Assembly (NCBI GenBank): GCA_004340125.1
Contig: SLUK01000001.1
Location: 372,001 to 436,000 of the forward strand
Direction: 5' to 3'
Length of the DNA stretch: 64,000 bases
Source of the DNA: Harryflintia acetispora
GTDB taxonomy: Bacteria; Bacillota; Clostridia; Oscillospirales; Ruminococcaceae
Part shown: positions 14,892 to 23,261 of the stretch, piece by piece
How positions within the stretch are numbered: the stretch's first letter is position 1
How the letters are laid out: each line of letters opens with the position of its first letter
Made by a program: the position numbers and the translations under genes
Notes under the pieces: generated by a model
Told to the model about the DNA's origin: nothing
The model's database searches: none
Seen by the model: only the letters and a program-made list of their open reading frames with translations

Positions 14892-17800
14892 TCAGCCGGC
14901 CTCCGGCGTTGTTCCCCGGGATGCCGGCCCTTTTGGCTCCTTGTATTTGGTGATGTCGTTGCAGCAGAGCAGCACCGCCTTCACCCCTTCCTCCCAGTCC
15001 AGCCGCGAGGCGGTGGCCGCGCTCCAAACGCCGAGCACCTTGTTGTGGATTTCCATGGTGCAGTTGCTTGCATCCTCGCGCAGCGCGCGCATGGGGCACT
15101 GGCGGCAGGGGGTGCTGCGCCCGCCGAAAAAGGCTTCGTAGCAGCGCTCGCCGACCTTGGCGTCCGGTGCGATGAGCTGAGTCTTGTGGTTGAGGTAGAG
15201 CAGCTCATAGGTCTCCTGGTTGATGACGTAGGTCCAGTTGTCCATGCTGTCCATCACCGAGCGCTGCCGCTCGTAGGCGGCGGCCAGCTTATCCTGGGCC
15301 CTCTGCTTGAGCAGGAAGATCCCCACGATCTGCGCGACCAGGGTCAGCGTGTCGATCTCCTCCTTGGTCCAGAGCCGCGCGGCGGCACACTCGTCGAAGC
15401 CCACGTACCCCTTGAAGCGTCCGTCGTCCAGGATGGCGCACTGGAGCATCGAGCTGATCCCCTGCGGCGCGAGCAGCTCATAGAGTCCGGGAGGCAGGGC
15501 GTGGATGTCCCCGCAGTAGAAGACCCCCTCCTCGTTGAAGTTGGCGGGATAGTCCCCCACGGTGGAATAGGGGATGTCCTGCAGGGAATCCTTTGCGGGG
15601 CTGACCCCCTCGGCGCACCATTCATAGGTGTTCGAGCAGGCGCTGTCGTCGGGCGAGTTTTCAAAGATATAAGCGCGGGAGACGCCGTAATACCGCCCGA
15701 CGATCTCCAGGATCAGCCGGACCGCGGTGGCGGTGTCCTTGGAATCATAGAGGATTTTAAAAATCTGGTCGGAGAGGCGCTCGTTCCAGCCGCCCCGGGT
15801 TTCCATCACGGTCTGCACATGGCCGATGGTTTCGCCCTGTCCACCGTGCAGCGCTTCGGCGCGCACCCCTTCGCTGTAGAGGCAGCAGCAGCCCTTGCCC
15901 CGTTTTTTGGCGGCGTAGAGGGCGGTGTCGGCGTTTTGGAACAGCGCGGTGTAGCTGCTGCCGTGCTCCGGCGCGAGGGCCAGCCCCAGGCTCGCCGTGA
16001 GCCGGTACTCCTGGAACGATGTTTTGAAGGTGTGGCGCAGCGCCGCTTCGATCTCTTTGGCCTGCGCCTGCGCCTCCTCCCCGCCGGCCCCCGGCAGGAA
16101 GAGCAGGAACTCGTCCCCGCCGATCCGGCTGGCGATCTCGCCCGGCCGGCTCAGCTTGGTCAGCCGCGCGGCGATGTCGGTGAGCACCGCGTCGCCGAAG
16201 AGGTGGCCCAGCGAATCGTTGACCGACTTGAAGTCGTCGATGTCCAGGATCATCAGCGCGTGGGGGCCGCGCTCGCGTTCCAAAATGCCGCTGATCAGCT
16301 TATAGGCGGTGCTGCGGTTATAGAGCTTGGTCAGCGGGTCGCGCTGCGACTTCTGGAGCAGCTTGAGCGCCGCGCGCTTCTCACTGTCGATGTCGACGAT
16401 CACCCCCACCGCCTTGTAGACTTGGCCGCTCCGGTCGGTCTGGGCGGTGACCCGCAGCCGGCACCAGATGTACTGTCCGGACGCGCCTTCGCCCCGGCGC
16501 AGGCGCAGCTCGGCCTGGCCGTAGGGGAGGCGCCCTTCCTGTATGGCTCCCATCAGCTCGACGAAGGCCGGCACGTCGTCCGGATGCACATCCTTTTGGG
16601 CGAGCGCTTCCTCCACGAAATTGTGATAGACCGGCGGGCGGCCGAATTTGCGCTCCCAGTTGGCCGAATAGGTGACGCAGTCCTCCAGCAGGTGCCACTC
16701 AAAGATGATATCCTCGGTCTGGTCCAGGATGATCCGCAGCCTCTCCTCGTTGGCGCGCAGCTCCTCCTGCGCCTTCTTGGACCCGGTCACGTCCAGCAGC
16801 ACGCAGTAGATGAGATCCTCCCCCTTTGAGCCGCGCACCCGGCGCCCCTTGTCATAGACCCAGATGACAGTCCCGTCCGGGCGCACCAGCCGGTATTCCA
16901 GCTCGGCCTCGTCCCCGGCCTCGAGCTGCTCGCGCAGCCGCCGCATGGTCTGCTCGCGGTCCTTTTCATAGATGGTATAGTAAAACTGGTTGTGAAAGAC
17001 CCGTTCCAGCTGGCTTTGGGTGTAACCGATCAGCTTGAGATAGCCCTCGCTGACATAGTCGAAGGTGCCGTATTCGTCCGCAAGGCAGCGGTGCACCCCG
17101 CCCGGGATGTTGGCGGTGAGCGCCTCAAGGTCGCGGTTGCTCTCGGTCAGCTGCGCCTGCTTGGTCTGCACCGCATCCATCAGCTCGCCCAGGGCCGTGG
17201 AAATCTCCCCGAATTCGTTGGGCTTGTTGTAGACGTAGCGGTCGGAGTAATCCCCCTGGCGCATGCGGCGGATCGACTCACTGAGCCGGACAAGCGGATA
17301 GGAAAACTGCCGGCTGAGCACCAGGTACATCACCAGGAAGGCGAGCGCCAGCGCGCCCACCGCCCAGCCGGTGGAGATCAGGGCCTGGCGGACGGGCGCC
17401 TCAAGCTCCCACAGGTCCACCGCGCCGAGCACCGTCCACCCCGGGGCGGCGACGGTCGAGTAATACCCCAGCTTCTTTACCCCGCCGATGGAAAAGCGAA
17501 GGCTCCCCGACGGCGCAGCGGCGGGGTCGATCGCCTGCCACTGGATTCCGAGGTCATTTTCCACCCCGAGCTCGAAGACCGAGCCCTTGAGCTGGCTGTT
17601 GCCGCTGGCGGCCACCTGCCCCGAGGGATCCAGCACCGTCAGCGTGCCGGTCTCAAAGGAGAAATCCTGCCCGATCATCCGGCTGAAATAGCTGCAGTCC
17701 ATCACCGTGATGGCCGCCCCCTCAAACGAGCCGTCGACCAGGATGGGATAGGCGATGAAAAAGTGGGGCAGGCCGTCCTGAAAGCGCGGGGTGGTGCGCA

Positions 17801-18263
17801 GATCGGAAATCACCACCTGGTCCTGGCTCAGGCGCACCCAGTCCTCCTGGGACAGGAGGGTGCGCTCGCCGATGAAGCCCTCGTCGCTCGAGGCGAGGGC
17901 GACTCCCTCGCTGTCGAGCAGGGACATGCGCAGCGCGAAGCTCTGGTCCCTTACCCGGGTGGTGAGGATGATATTGCTCTCCCGCAGCAGGTCCGGGTAA
18001 TTCTCCCGGCGCTCCCCCTTTGCATGCTGCCCGAGCAGGTCGAGGGTGTCCGGCAATTTGGAGAAGATCCGCAGGTCCGCCGCGCGCTGTGCGAAAAAGT
18101 CCTCTAGGCTCTGGGCCTGAAGGGAGGTTACGGCGCGCACATTGTTCCCGGTGAGGGCGTCGGCGGTGCGGCAAAAGCGTACCGTACCCACGGCGCAGAT
18201 CAATACGGCGGGCAGGATGATAAACAGGAGCAGCAGGAGCAGAATCAGGCGCTTGATCTTCAT
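14892..18263 (-). CDS. Membrane-bound PAS/GGDEF/GAF sensor diguanylate cyclase
   Basis: A 1123-residue sensor that should synthesise cyclic di-GMP. Order: helix 1 (about 5-25), extracytoplasmic Cache-like domain (30-290), helix 2 (about 300-320), HAMP (320-375), two PAS/PAC units (about 385-630), GGDEF (about 640-800), a GAF domain (about 840-990) and a C-terminal PAS unit. The active site is intact (SRIGGDEFLLFLPG). The upstream inhibitory site reads RPGE rather than RxxD, so product inhibition may be lost. The last PAS carries CRQCPM cysteines. No EAL domain. The ATG at 18263 has GGAGGG upstream. Confidence 0.9.
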   Translation of the reverse strand: MKIKRLILLLLLLFIILPAVLICAVGTVRFCRTADALTGNNVRAVTSLQAQSLEDFFAQRAADLRIFSKLPDTLDLLGQHAKGERRENYPDLLRESNIILTTRVRDQSFALRMSLLDSEGVALASSDEGFIGERTLLSQEDWVRLSQDQVVISDLRTTPRFQDGLPHFFIAYPILVDGSFEGAAITVMDCSYFSRMIGQDFSFETGTLTVLDPSGQVAASGNSQLKGSVFELGVENDLGIQWQAIDPAAAPSGSLRFSIGGVKKLGYYSTVAAPGWTVLGAVDLWELEAPVRQALISTGWAVGALALAFLVMYLVLSRQFSYPLVRLSESIRRMRQGDYSDRYVYNKPNEFGEISTALGELMDAVQTKQAQLTESNRDLEALTANIPGGVHRCLADEYGTFDYVSEGYLKLIGYTQSQLERVFHNQFYYTIYEKDREQTMRRLREQLEAGDEAELEYRLVRPDGTVIWVYDKGRRVRGSKGEDLIYCVLLDVTGSKKAQEELRANEERLRIILDQTEDIIFEWHLLEDCVTYSANWERKFGRPPVYHNFVEEALAQKDVHPDDVPAFVELMGAIQEGRLPYGQAELRLRRGEGASGQYIWCRLRVTAQTDRSGQVYKAVGVIVDIDSEKRAALKLLQKSQRDPLTKLYNRSTAYKLISGILERERGPHALMILDIDDFKSVNDSLGHLFGDAVLTDIAARLTKLSRPGEIASRIGGDEFLLFLPGAGGEEAQAQAKEIEAALRHTFKTSFQEYRLTASLGLALAPEHGSSYTALFQNADTALYAAKKRGKGCCCLYSEGVRAEALHGGQGETIGHVQTVMETRGGWNERLSDQIFKILYDSKDTATAVRLILEIVGRYYGVSRAYIFENSPDDSACSNTYEWCAEGVSPAKDSLQDIPYSTVGDYPANFNEEGVFYCGDIHALPPGLYELLAPQGISSMLQCAILDDGRFKGYVGFDECAAARLWTKEEIDTLTLVAQIVGIFLLKQRAQDKLAAAYERQRSVMDSMDNWTYVINQETYELLYLNHKTQLIAPDAKVGERCYEAFFGGRSTPCRQCPMRALREDASNCTMEIHNKVLGVWSAATASRLDWEEGVKAVLLCCNDITKYKEPKGPASRGTTPEAG

Positions 18264-18360
18264 GGGTCCCTCCGCGGCGGTAGCACTACATACGAATACC
18301 TTCATTATACCGTCTGCCCCGGCTGAATTCAATGGAAAAACGCGGCGGAGCCGGGATCAA

Positions 18361-18386
18361 AAAAGGACCGGGGGCTTCCCCGGTCC
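18361..18386 (-). terminator. Terminator of the dipeptidase operon
   Basis: GGACCGGGG and CCCCGGTCC arms followed on the minus strand by TTTTTT. Confidence 0.85.
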
Positions 18387-18401
18387 TTTCGGCCGATATG
18401 C

Positions 18402-19799
18402 TCAGAGGGTCTTATCCAGCTCGAGCAGCGCGCAGATGTAGATTTTTACCGCCTTTAAGAGCCCGTCGATCGACTGGCACTCGTTGGGCTCGTGGCAGTT
18501 GCCCTGCCCGAGCGGCAGCTTCTCCTCGGGATCGTCCGGCCCGAAGGCGACCGCGTTGGGCAGGTGGCGGGCATAGGTTCCGCCGCCCATCACATAGGGG
18601 GGCAGCTCGGTGCCGGTGACCTCGGCGTAGACCTTGGTCAGCTGCACCACCGCCGGATGATCCTTGGGGATGTAGTTGGGCTTGGAGTCGGAGTCGAAAA
18701 CGTACTCCACCCCATGCTCCTTCGCACAGCGCTGCAGCCCTTCGGTGATCAGCTCGCCGCGGTGGGTGACGCTGTAGCGGATGTTGATGTTGAGCTTGAT
18801 CTTCCCGCCTTCGAGATCCACCATGCCGCCGATACAGGTCAGCTTGCCCGAGGGTTCATCCTCAAAAGCGACCCCGAAGTGCTCGCCGTAGTTGTCCGAG
18901 AGCATCTCGCTGATAAAGCGCACGGCTTCGAGGCTCTTGCCCGAGACAAGCCCGTTTGTGGCGATATAGTCCGCCAGCACCCGGATGGCGTTGACCGACT
19001 GCTCGGGCAGAGCCGCGTGCGCGGTGGTGCCCGAGGCTTTCACCAGCAGCCCGTCCTGGTGCGCGCTGAGTTGGATGTTTTTCGGCGCCTTCGCCTGCAG
19101 GGCGGCGAGGTCGAAGGACCCCTTGACGATGGCGTGCGCCTTGTCCGGCACCACGTTGGTGGCAAATCCGCCTTTGAATTCGATGAAATCCTCCCCGGCG
19201 TCCATCAAAAAGTCGCCGCCGTAGATGCCCTTCTCCCCGTGGCAGACCGGGAAGAGGGTGTCCGGGACCAGGCAGAAGTCGGGCGCCTTGTTGTGGGCGA
19301 GGAAGTAGGGGATGTCCTCCATGCTGGTCTCCTCGGCGCAGCCCATGATCAGGCGCAGGGAATGCTTTAAGGGAATCCCCAGGTCTTTGATGCATTTGAT
19401 GGCGTACAGGCCGCTCACCATGCCGCTCTTGTTGTCCCGCACGCCCCGGCCGTAGGCGGTGCCGTTTTTGAGCACCGGCTCGAACGGCTCGGTGTCCCAG
19501 CCGTCGCGGTCCCCGGCGGGCACGATGTCCAGATGGGCCACGAAGCCGATCTCATGCTCGCTCTCGCCGTACTTGGCGCTGCCGCAGTAGTACTGGTCGT
19601 TCTTGGTCTTGAGCCCCTCCCGCTCGCACATGGCGATGGCGCAGTCGAGCACCCTCGCGCACTCCTCGCCGAAGGGCTTGCCGTCCAGCGCCCCGGCGCG
19701 CACGCTCGGGATGCGCGCCAGCGCGAAGAGGTCCTCCACCAGCGCGCCGCGGTTGGCCTCCAAAAATGTGTCGATCCGTTCCATCAGTTCCTGATCCAT
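18402..19799 (-). CDS. pepV: Sapep/PepV-type Mn2+-dependent dipeptidase
   Basis: A 465-residue M20-family dipeptidase of the PepV/Sapep type that hydrolyses Xaa-containing dipeptides in the cytoplasm. Metal and catalytic motifs: GFVAHLDIVPAGDRDGWDTE, YGRGVRDNKSGM, and GCAEETSMEDIPYFL with the catalytic Glu pair; a lid domain occupies about 190-380. The final GPDDPEEKLPLGQGNCHEPN holds the last His ligand. GGAGG precedes the ATG. It follows a lipoprotein gene by 29 bp. Confidence 0.92.
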   Translation of the reverse strand: MDQELMERIDTFLEANRGALVEDLFALARIPSVRAGALDGKPFGEECARVLDCAIAMCEREGLKTKNDQYYCGSAKYGESEHEIGFVAHLDIVPAGDRDGWDTEPFEPVLKNGTAYGRGVRDNKSGMVSGLYAIKCIKDLGIPLKHSLRLIMGCAEETSMEDIPYFLAHNKAPDFCLVPDTLFPVCHGEKGIYGGDFLMDAGEDFIEFKGGFATNVVPDKAHAIVKGSFDLAALQAKAPKNIQLSAHQDGLLVKASGTTAHAALPEQSVNAIRVLADYIATNGLVSGKSLEAVRFISEMLSDNYGEHFGVAFEDEPSGKLTCIGGMVDLEGGKIKLNINIRYSVTHRGELITEGLQRCAKEHGVEYVFDSDSKPNYIPKDHPAVVQLTKVYAEVTGTELPPYVMGGGTYARHLPNAVAFGPDDPEEKLPLGQGNCHEPNECQSIDGLLKAVKIYICALLELDKTL

Positions 19800-19828
19800 A
19801 TTGTAAAACCTCCATTCATATGATCGTA

Positions 19829-20482
19829 CTATACCAGCTCGAAGGGGGCGTAGAACACCTGCTCGTCGAGCTTTTTGACAATCCGGTAGCGCCCGGCCTG
19901 CAGCTGCCCGGCAAAGGGGGCCAGGTCGGTCACTAGGCTGGTCTCCTTGCCCGCCGGCAGAATCCCCGCCCAATCCTCGAAGGACAGCTCGGCCGGGACC
20001 TCCTGCCAGCTTTCGCCCTGCTGCTGCTCGAGCGAGTAGTAAGCGTCGTAGCCAAGCTCGGCGCTGCCCTTGTTGAGGATGAAGACCCGAACCGACTCGG
20101 TGCCGAGCGGGTACTGTCCCTGTTCGGTGTACATTTCGGCCGTCACCCCGTCCTGCGGCTGGGAAGCCTCTCCGTCCGCCTGTGACGGTCCGGACGGTTG
20201 CTCCGGCTCGGAAGGGGCCTCGTCAACAGAGGGCGCATTTGGGTCGGAGGCGTCCCCCTCCCCGTCGTGGGTCTTGCTCGGCGGCGCGCCGAAGGTCTCG
20301 CCCGCCTCCTGCGGCGCCTCGGGCCCTGCGGGCCGCTCGTTGCCGGAATCGCCGGGCTCGCCGGCGAGGTCGTCCTCAACCGTGCGGCTGGAGACCGGTT
20401 CGATCCTGGCCGCGCAGCCCGCCGCGAAGGCGAGCGATCCGATCAATGCCGCCGTCAGCAACAAGGAAAATACTCTCTTCAC
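19829..20482 (-). CDS. Lipoprotein with Ig-like C-terminal domain
   Basis: A 217-residue lipoprotein with signal peptide and lipobox FAAGC near residue 23. A long Pro/Glu/Ser-rich linker (about 30-115) leads to a C-terminal domain of about 100 residues (YTEQGQYPLGTESVRVFILN…) resembling the Ig-like domain that occurs at the ends of Clostridial surface proteins. Start is GTG at 20482 after GGAAAGGATG. Likely surface anchored; co-transcribed with the dipeptidase, but a functional link is not evident. Confidence 0.75.
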   Translation of the reverse strand: MKRVFSLLLTAALIGSLAFAAGCAARIEPVSSRTVEDDLAGEPGDSGNERPAGPEAPQEAGETFGAPPSKTHDGEGDASDPNAPSVDEAPSEPEQPSGPSQADGEASQPQDGVTAEMYTEQGQYPLGTESVRVFILNKGSAELGYDAYYSLEQQQGESWQEVPAELSFEDWAGILPAGKETSLVTDLAPFAGQLQAGRYRIVKKLDEQVFYAPFELV

Positions 20483-20616
20483 GAAAATGCATCCTTTCCA
20501 AAGAGGATAGTTCTATCATAATACATCCGCCCGTTTCCTGCAAGGGAAAGCTGGGAAAAGGCTACAGGGGAGGGGCGGCGCAAAATGTCTTATCATGAGA
20601 CCCGCGCTTCCAAAAC

Positions 20617-20645
20617 TTGACTTGTTATGACAAAAGGAATATAGT
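20617..20645 (+). promoter_or_regulatory. Promoter of the NhaC-like transporter/amidase operon
   Basis: TTGACT (20617-20622), 17 bp, TATAGT (20640-20645), 77 bp before the ATG at 20722. Confidence 0.75.
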
Positions 20646-20721
20646 TGTATCGGTGTGTTTGTCTCGCTCTGCGCGAGGCGGGATAAGCGACAAAAAGAGA
20701 GGAAAAGAAAGGTCGTTTTTT

Positions 20722-22206
20722 ATGAGCGGTGAAAAAGGGAAGGAAGGGTTCTTGTCGGTTTTAAACGATCAGAACTCGCTGCTGCACAAGGTCATGACCT
20801 ATGGCGTGGCGGTCGTCATGCTGATCGTATGCTTCGTCATTGCCAGGACCTCGCAGGAAATCAGCGCTGCCATGGGTACAGTGCTGCTTTTGTTTTTACT
20901 CTATTATGCATTCTTATCCAGGCGCATCCTGGAGACGCTGATCTTCGGCGCCCTCATGGGAATTGTGCTGCTCTACGCCAACGAGAACCTCGTGGACGGC
21001 ACCCAGGAAATGATCTATGCCTTTATGGAGAACGACGACTTCGTCTGGCTCATTTTAAACTGTGCGCTGCTCAACATCATGGTAAAGCTCCTGAGCGCGA
21101 CCGGCGCCACCCGGGCCTTCGGCGACATCATCCGCAGGAAGGCCAAGGGTGCCAAGCACCTGAACCTCTGGACCTGGCTCATGCAGTTCCCGATGTTCTT
21201 CGACGATTACATGCACATCACGGTGCTGGGCGGCGTCATGACCCCCATCTACGACCGGGAGAAGGTGCCCCGCGAGGAGGGCGCTTTCATCATCCAGACC
21301 ACGGGCGAGCCCATCCGCGCCCTGTTCCCCTTCACGGGCTGGACGGCCTTCATGGCGGGAATCTTCGTGGTGGACGGATTTGCGAGCTCCTACGGCGAGG
21401 GGCTGATGTCCTTCATCAAGACGGTGCCCTTCAGCTTTTACTGCTGGGTCGCCATCATCGGCTCGCTGCTGTTTGCTTTGGGGATCCTGCCGCGCATCGG
21501 CGGGATGAAGCATCCGGACCCCAGCGTCTATAGCGAGGTCGACGCCATCGAGGACGAGGAAGAGGAGGAGACCTCTCCGAAGAAGCGCAAGGGCAACCTG
21601 TTCGACTTCTTCGCCCCCATCGTGGCGCTGATCATCATCTCCTACCTCTATGACTGGGACCTGGTCCCCGCCATGCTGATCATCCTCCCGGTCCTCTGTG
21701 CGTACTATATGCTGCGGGGGATCATCCGCACCCAGGATATTGAGAACTGCATCGTGGAAGGGACGCAGGAGTTCGTCTATCTGGACATCCTGATCCTTTT
21801 CAGCTACATCCTGGGCGGCGTGCTGGAGGAGATCGGTTATACGGAATACCTGGTGAGCATCGCCGGCCAGTTCGCGAATCCCCATCTGCTGCCGTTCCTG
21901 CTGTTTGTCATCTTCTGCTGCAGCGAGGCGGCCATGAGCCTCAACTGGAACCTGCTGCTCATCGCCTTCCCGGTCATCCTGCCCCTGGCCGTTCAGATCG
22001 GGGCCAACCCCTATATGTGCGCGGCGGCGATGATCTCTGCCGGCGCCTTCGGCAACAACTTCTGCTACGTGTGCGACTTCACCTCCCTGACCGCCAGCTC
22101 CACAGGGCTCCCATCCGCCTATCACGCGAAAAACTGCCTGCCCTATTCCCTGATCTTCGCGGGCATCTCGGCGGTGTTGTACCTGGTCTGCGGATTCATT
22201 TTCTAA
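20722..22206 (+). CDS. NhaC-type Na+/H+ antiporter family transporter
   Basis: A 494-residue secondary transporter with about 11-12 helices, most similar to the NhaC/Na+:H+ antiporter-like family (ion transporter superfamily). Typical stretches are LMQFPMFFDDYMHITVLGG, EPIRALFPFTGWTAF, and a conserved tail region AGAFGNNFCYVCDFTSLTAS. A central acidic cytoplasmic loop (EDEEEEET, about 275) splits two halves. The ATG at 20722 was chosen over longer in-frame starts because the upstream stretch contains the promoter. It lies 24 bp before an acetamidase gene, suggesting uptake of an amide substrate or export of its acid. Confidence 0.82.
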   Translation: MSGEKGKEGFLSVLNDQNSLLHKVMTYGVAVVMLIVCFVIARTSQEISAAMGTVLLLFLLYYAFLSRRILETLIFGALMGIVLLYANENLVDGTQEMIYAFMENDDFVWLILNCALLNIMVKLLSATGATRAFGDIIRRKAKGAKHLNLWTWLMQFPMFFDDYMHITVLGGVMTPIYDREKVPREEGAFIIQTTGEPIRALFPFTGWTAFMAGIFVVDGFASSYGEGLMSFIKTVPFSFYCWVAIIGSLLFALGILPRIGGMKHPDPSVYSEVDAIEDEEEEETSPKKRKGNLFDFFAPIVALIIISYLYDWDLVPAMLIILPVLCAYYMLRGIIRTQDIENCIVEGTQEFVYLDILILFSYILGGVLEEIGYTEYLVSIAGQFANPHLLPFLLFVIFCCSEAAMSLNWNLLLIAFPVILPLAVQIGANPYMCAAAMISAGAFGNNFCYVCDFTSLTASSTGLPSAYHAKNCLPYSLIFAGISAVLYLVCGFIF

Positions 22207-22230
22207 ATAACTTTTAACGGAGGCAATACC

Positions 22231-23133
22231 ATGCTGACACTCAAAAAGTTCGTTTACAGCTTTTCCAAGGACAATCCCCCCGAGGCCCATGCCTGCAGCG
22301 GGGACGTGGTCCAGTTCATCTCCCACGACTGCTTCGAGGGGCAGATCAAAAGTGAGGCGGACCATGAGGAGAACATCGACTTCACCCACACCAACCCCGC
22401 AACCGGGCCCCTGTTTATCGAAGGGGCCGAGCCGGGCGACGTGCTGGCGGTCGACGTGCTGGACGTCGACATCGCCGACCAGGGCGTGATCCTGACCATC
22501 GAGGGCTTCGGCGCCCTCTGGTCCACCTGCGAGCTGCGCACCAAGATGATCGACATCAAGGACGGCTACGCCCATTTCAACGATGTGAAGTGGCCCGTCG
22601 ATCCCATGATCGGCGTCATTGGCACCGCGCCGGCCGGCGAGCCGGTCCCCTCCGGTTACTCCTTCCCCGGCGGCGGCAATATGGACAGCCGCCTCATCCG
22701 CGCCGGGGCGACGGTCTACTTCCCCGTGCAGGTGCCCGGCGCCCTGCTGGCCATGGGCGACGTCCACGCCACCATGGGGGACGGCGAGGTCTGCGAGACC
22801 GGAATCGAAATTCCTGCCAAGATTATCGTTAGGGTGCGTCTCATCAAGGGCTTCACGCTCAACTGGCCCGTCACCGAGACAAAGGATTTCTGGTTCGTGA
22901 ACACCAACGGCCGGACCTGCGACGTGGCCATCCAGCGCGGCTATGAGGAGTTGCAGCGGCTGGTGATGAACGCCTATGGCTGGGACGCCACCGACACCAC
23001 CATGTACCTCTCCGCCCAGGCCAGGCTGGAGGCCAACCAGGCCGTCCTGGACGAAAACGAGACCGACGAGGAGGGCGACACCTTCCGGGTGGGCGTCCCC
23101 AAGCTGGCCTCCAAGCCGCGGCTCATCGGATAA
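22231..23133 (+). CDS. Acetamidase/formamidase family protein
   Basis: A 300-residue FmdA/AmdA family amidase, which hydrolyses short amides such as formamide or acetamide to ammonia and the acid. Family landmarks: GDVVQFISHDCFEGQI near residue 25, NPATGPLFIEGAEPGDVL, PGGGNMDSRLIRAG and GDVHATMGDGEVCETGIE, which carry the metal-binding and catalytic acids. GGAGG precedes the ATG. It is the second gene of the operon and ends at a strong terminator. The true substrate is not determined by sequence. Confidence 0.92.
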   Translation: MLTLKKFVYSFSKDNPPEAHACSGDVVQFISHDCFEGQIKSEADHEENIDFTHTNPATGPLFIEGAEPGDVLAVDVLDVDIADQGVILTIEGFGALWSTCELRTKMIDIKDGYAHFNDVKWPVDPMIGVIGTAPAGEPVPSGYSFPGGGNMDSRLIRAGATVYFPVQVPGALLAMGDVHATMGDGEVCETGIEIPAKIIVRVRLIKGFTLNWPVTETKDFWFVNTNGRTCDVAIQRGYEELQRLVMNAYGWDATDTTMYLSAQARLEANQAVLDENETDEEGDTFRVGVPKLASKPRLIG

Positions 23134-23180
23134 TGAAGCATCTGCCAACACTTAAACTTTAAAAGATTCCTCTCTTTTTA

Positions 23181-23231
23181 AAAGGGCCCGCCCCGCGCAA
23201 TGCCGACAGCTTGCGCGGGGCGGGCCCTTTT
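23181..23231. terminator. Strong bidirectional terminator between amidase and HtrA genes
   Basis: A stem of about 20 bp beginning AAAAGGGCCCGCCCCGCGCA and closing with its complement, with a loop of about ten bases and T/A flanks on both sides. Confidence 0.9.
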
Positions 23232-23261
23232 CAGGGAGGCCACCGGCCTTCCAAAGAATCA

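Noticed and set aside
21055..23151. 698-codon minus frame over the transporter and amidase genes
   Set aside because: Spans two real genes and their gap on the other strand; shadow frame.
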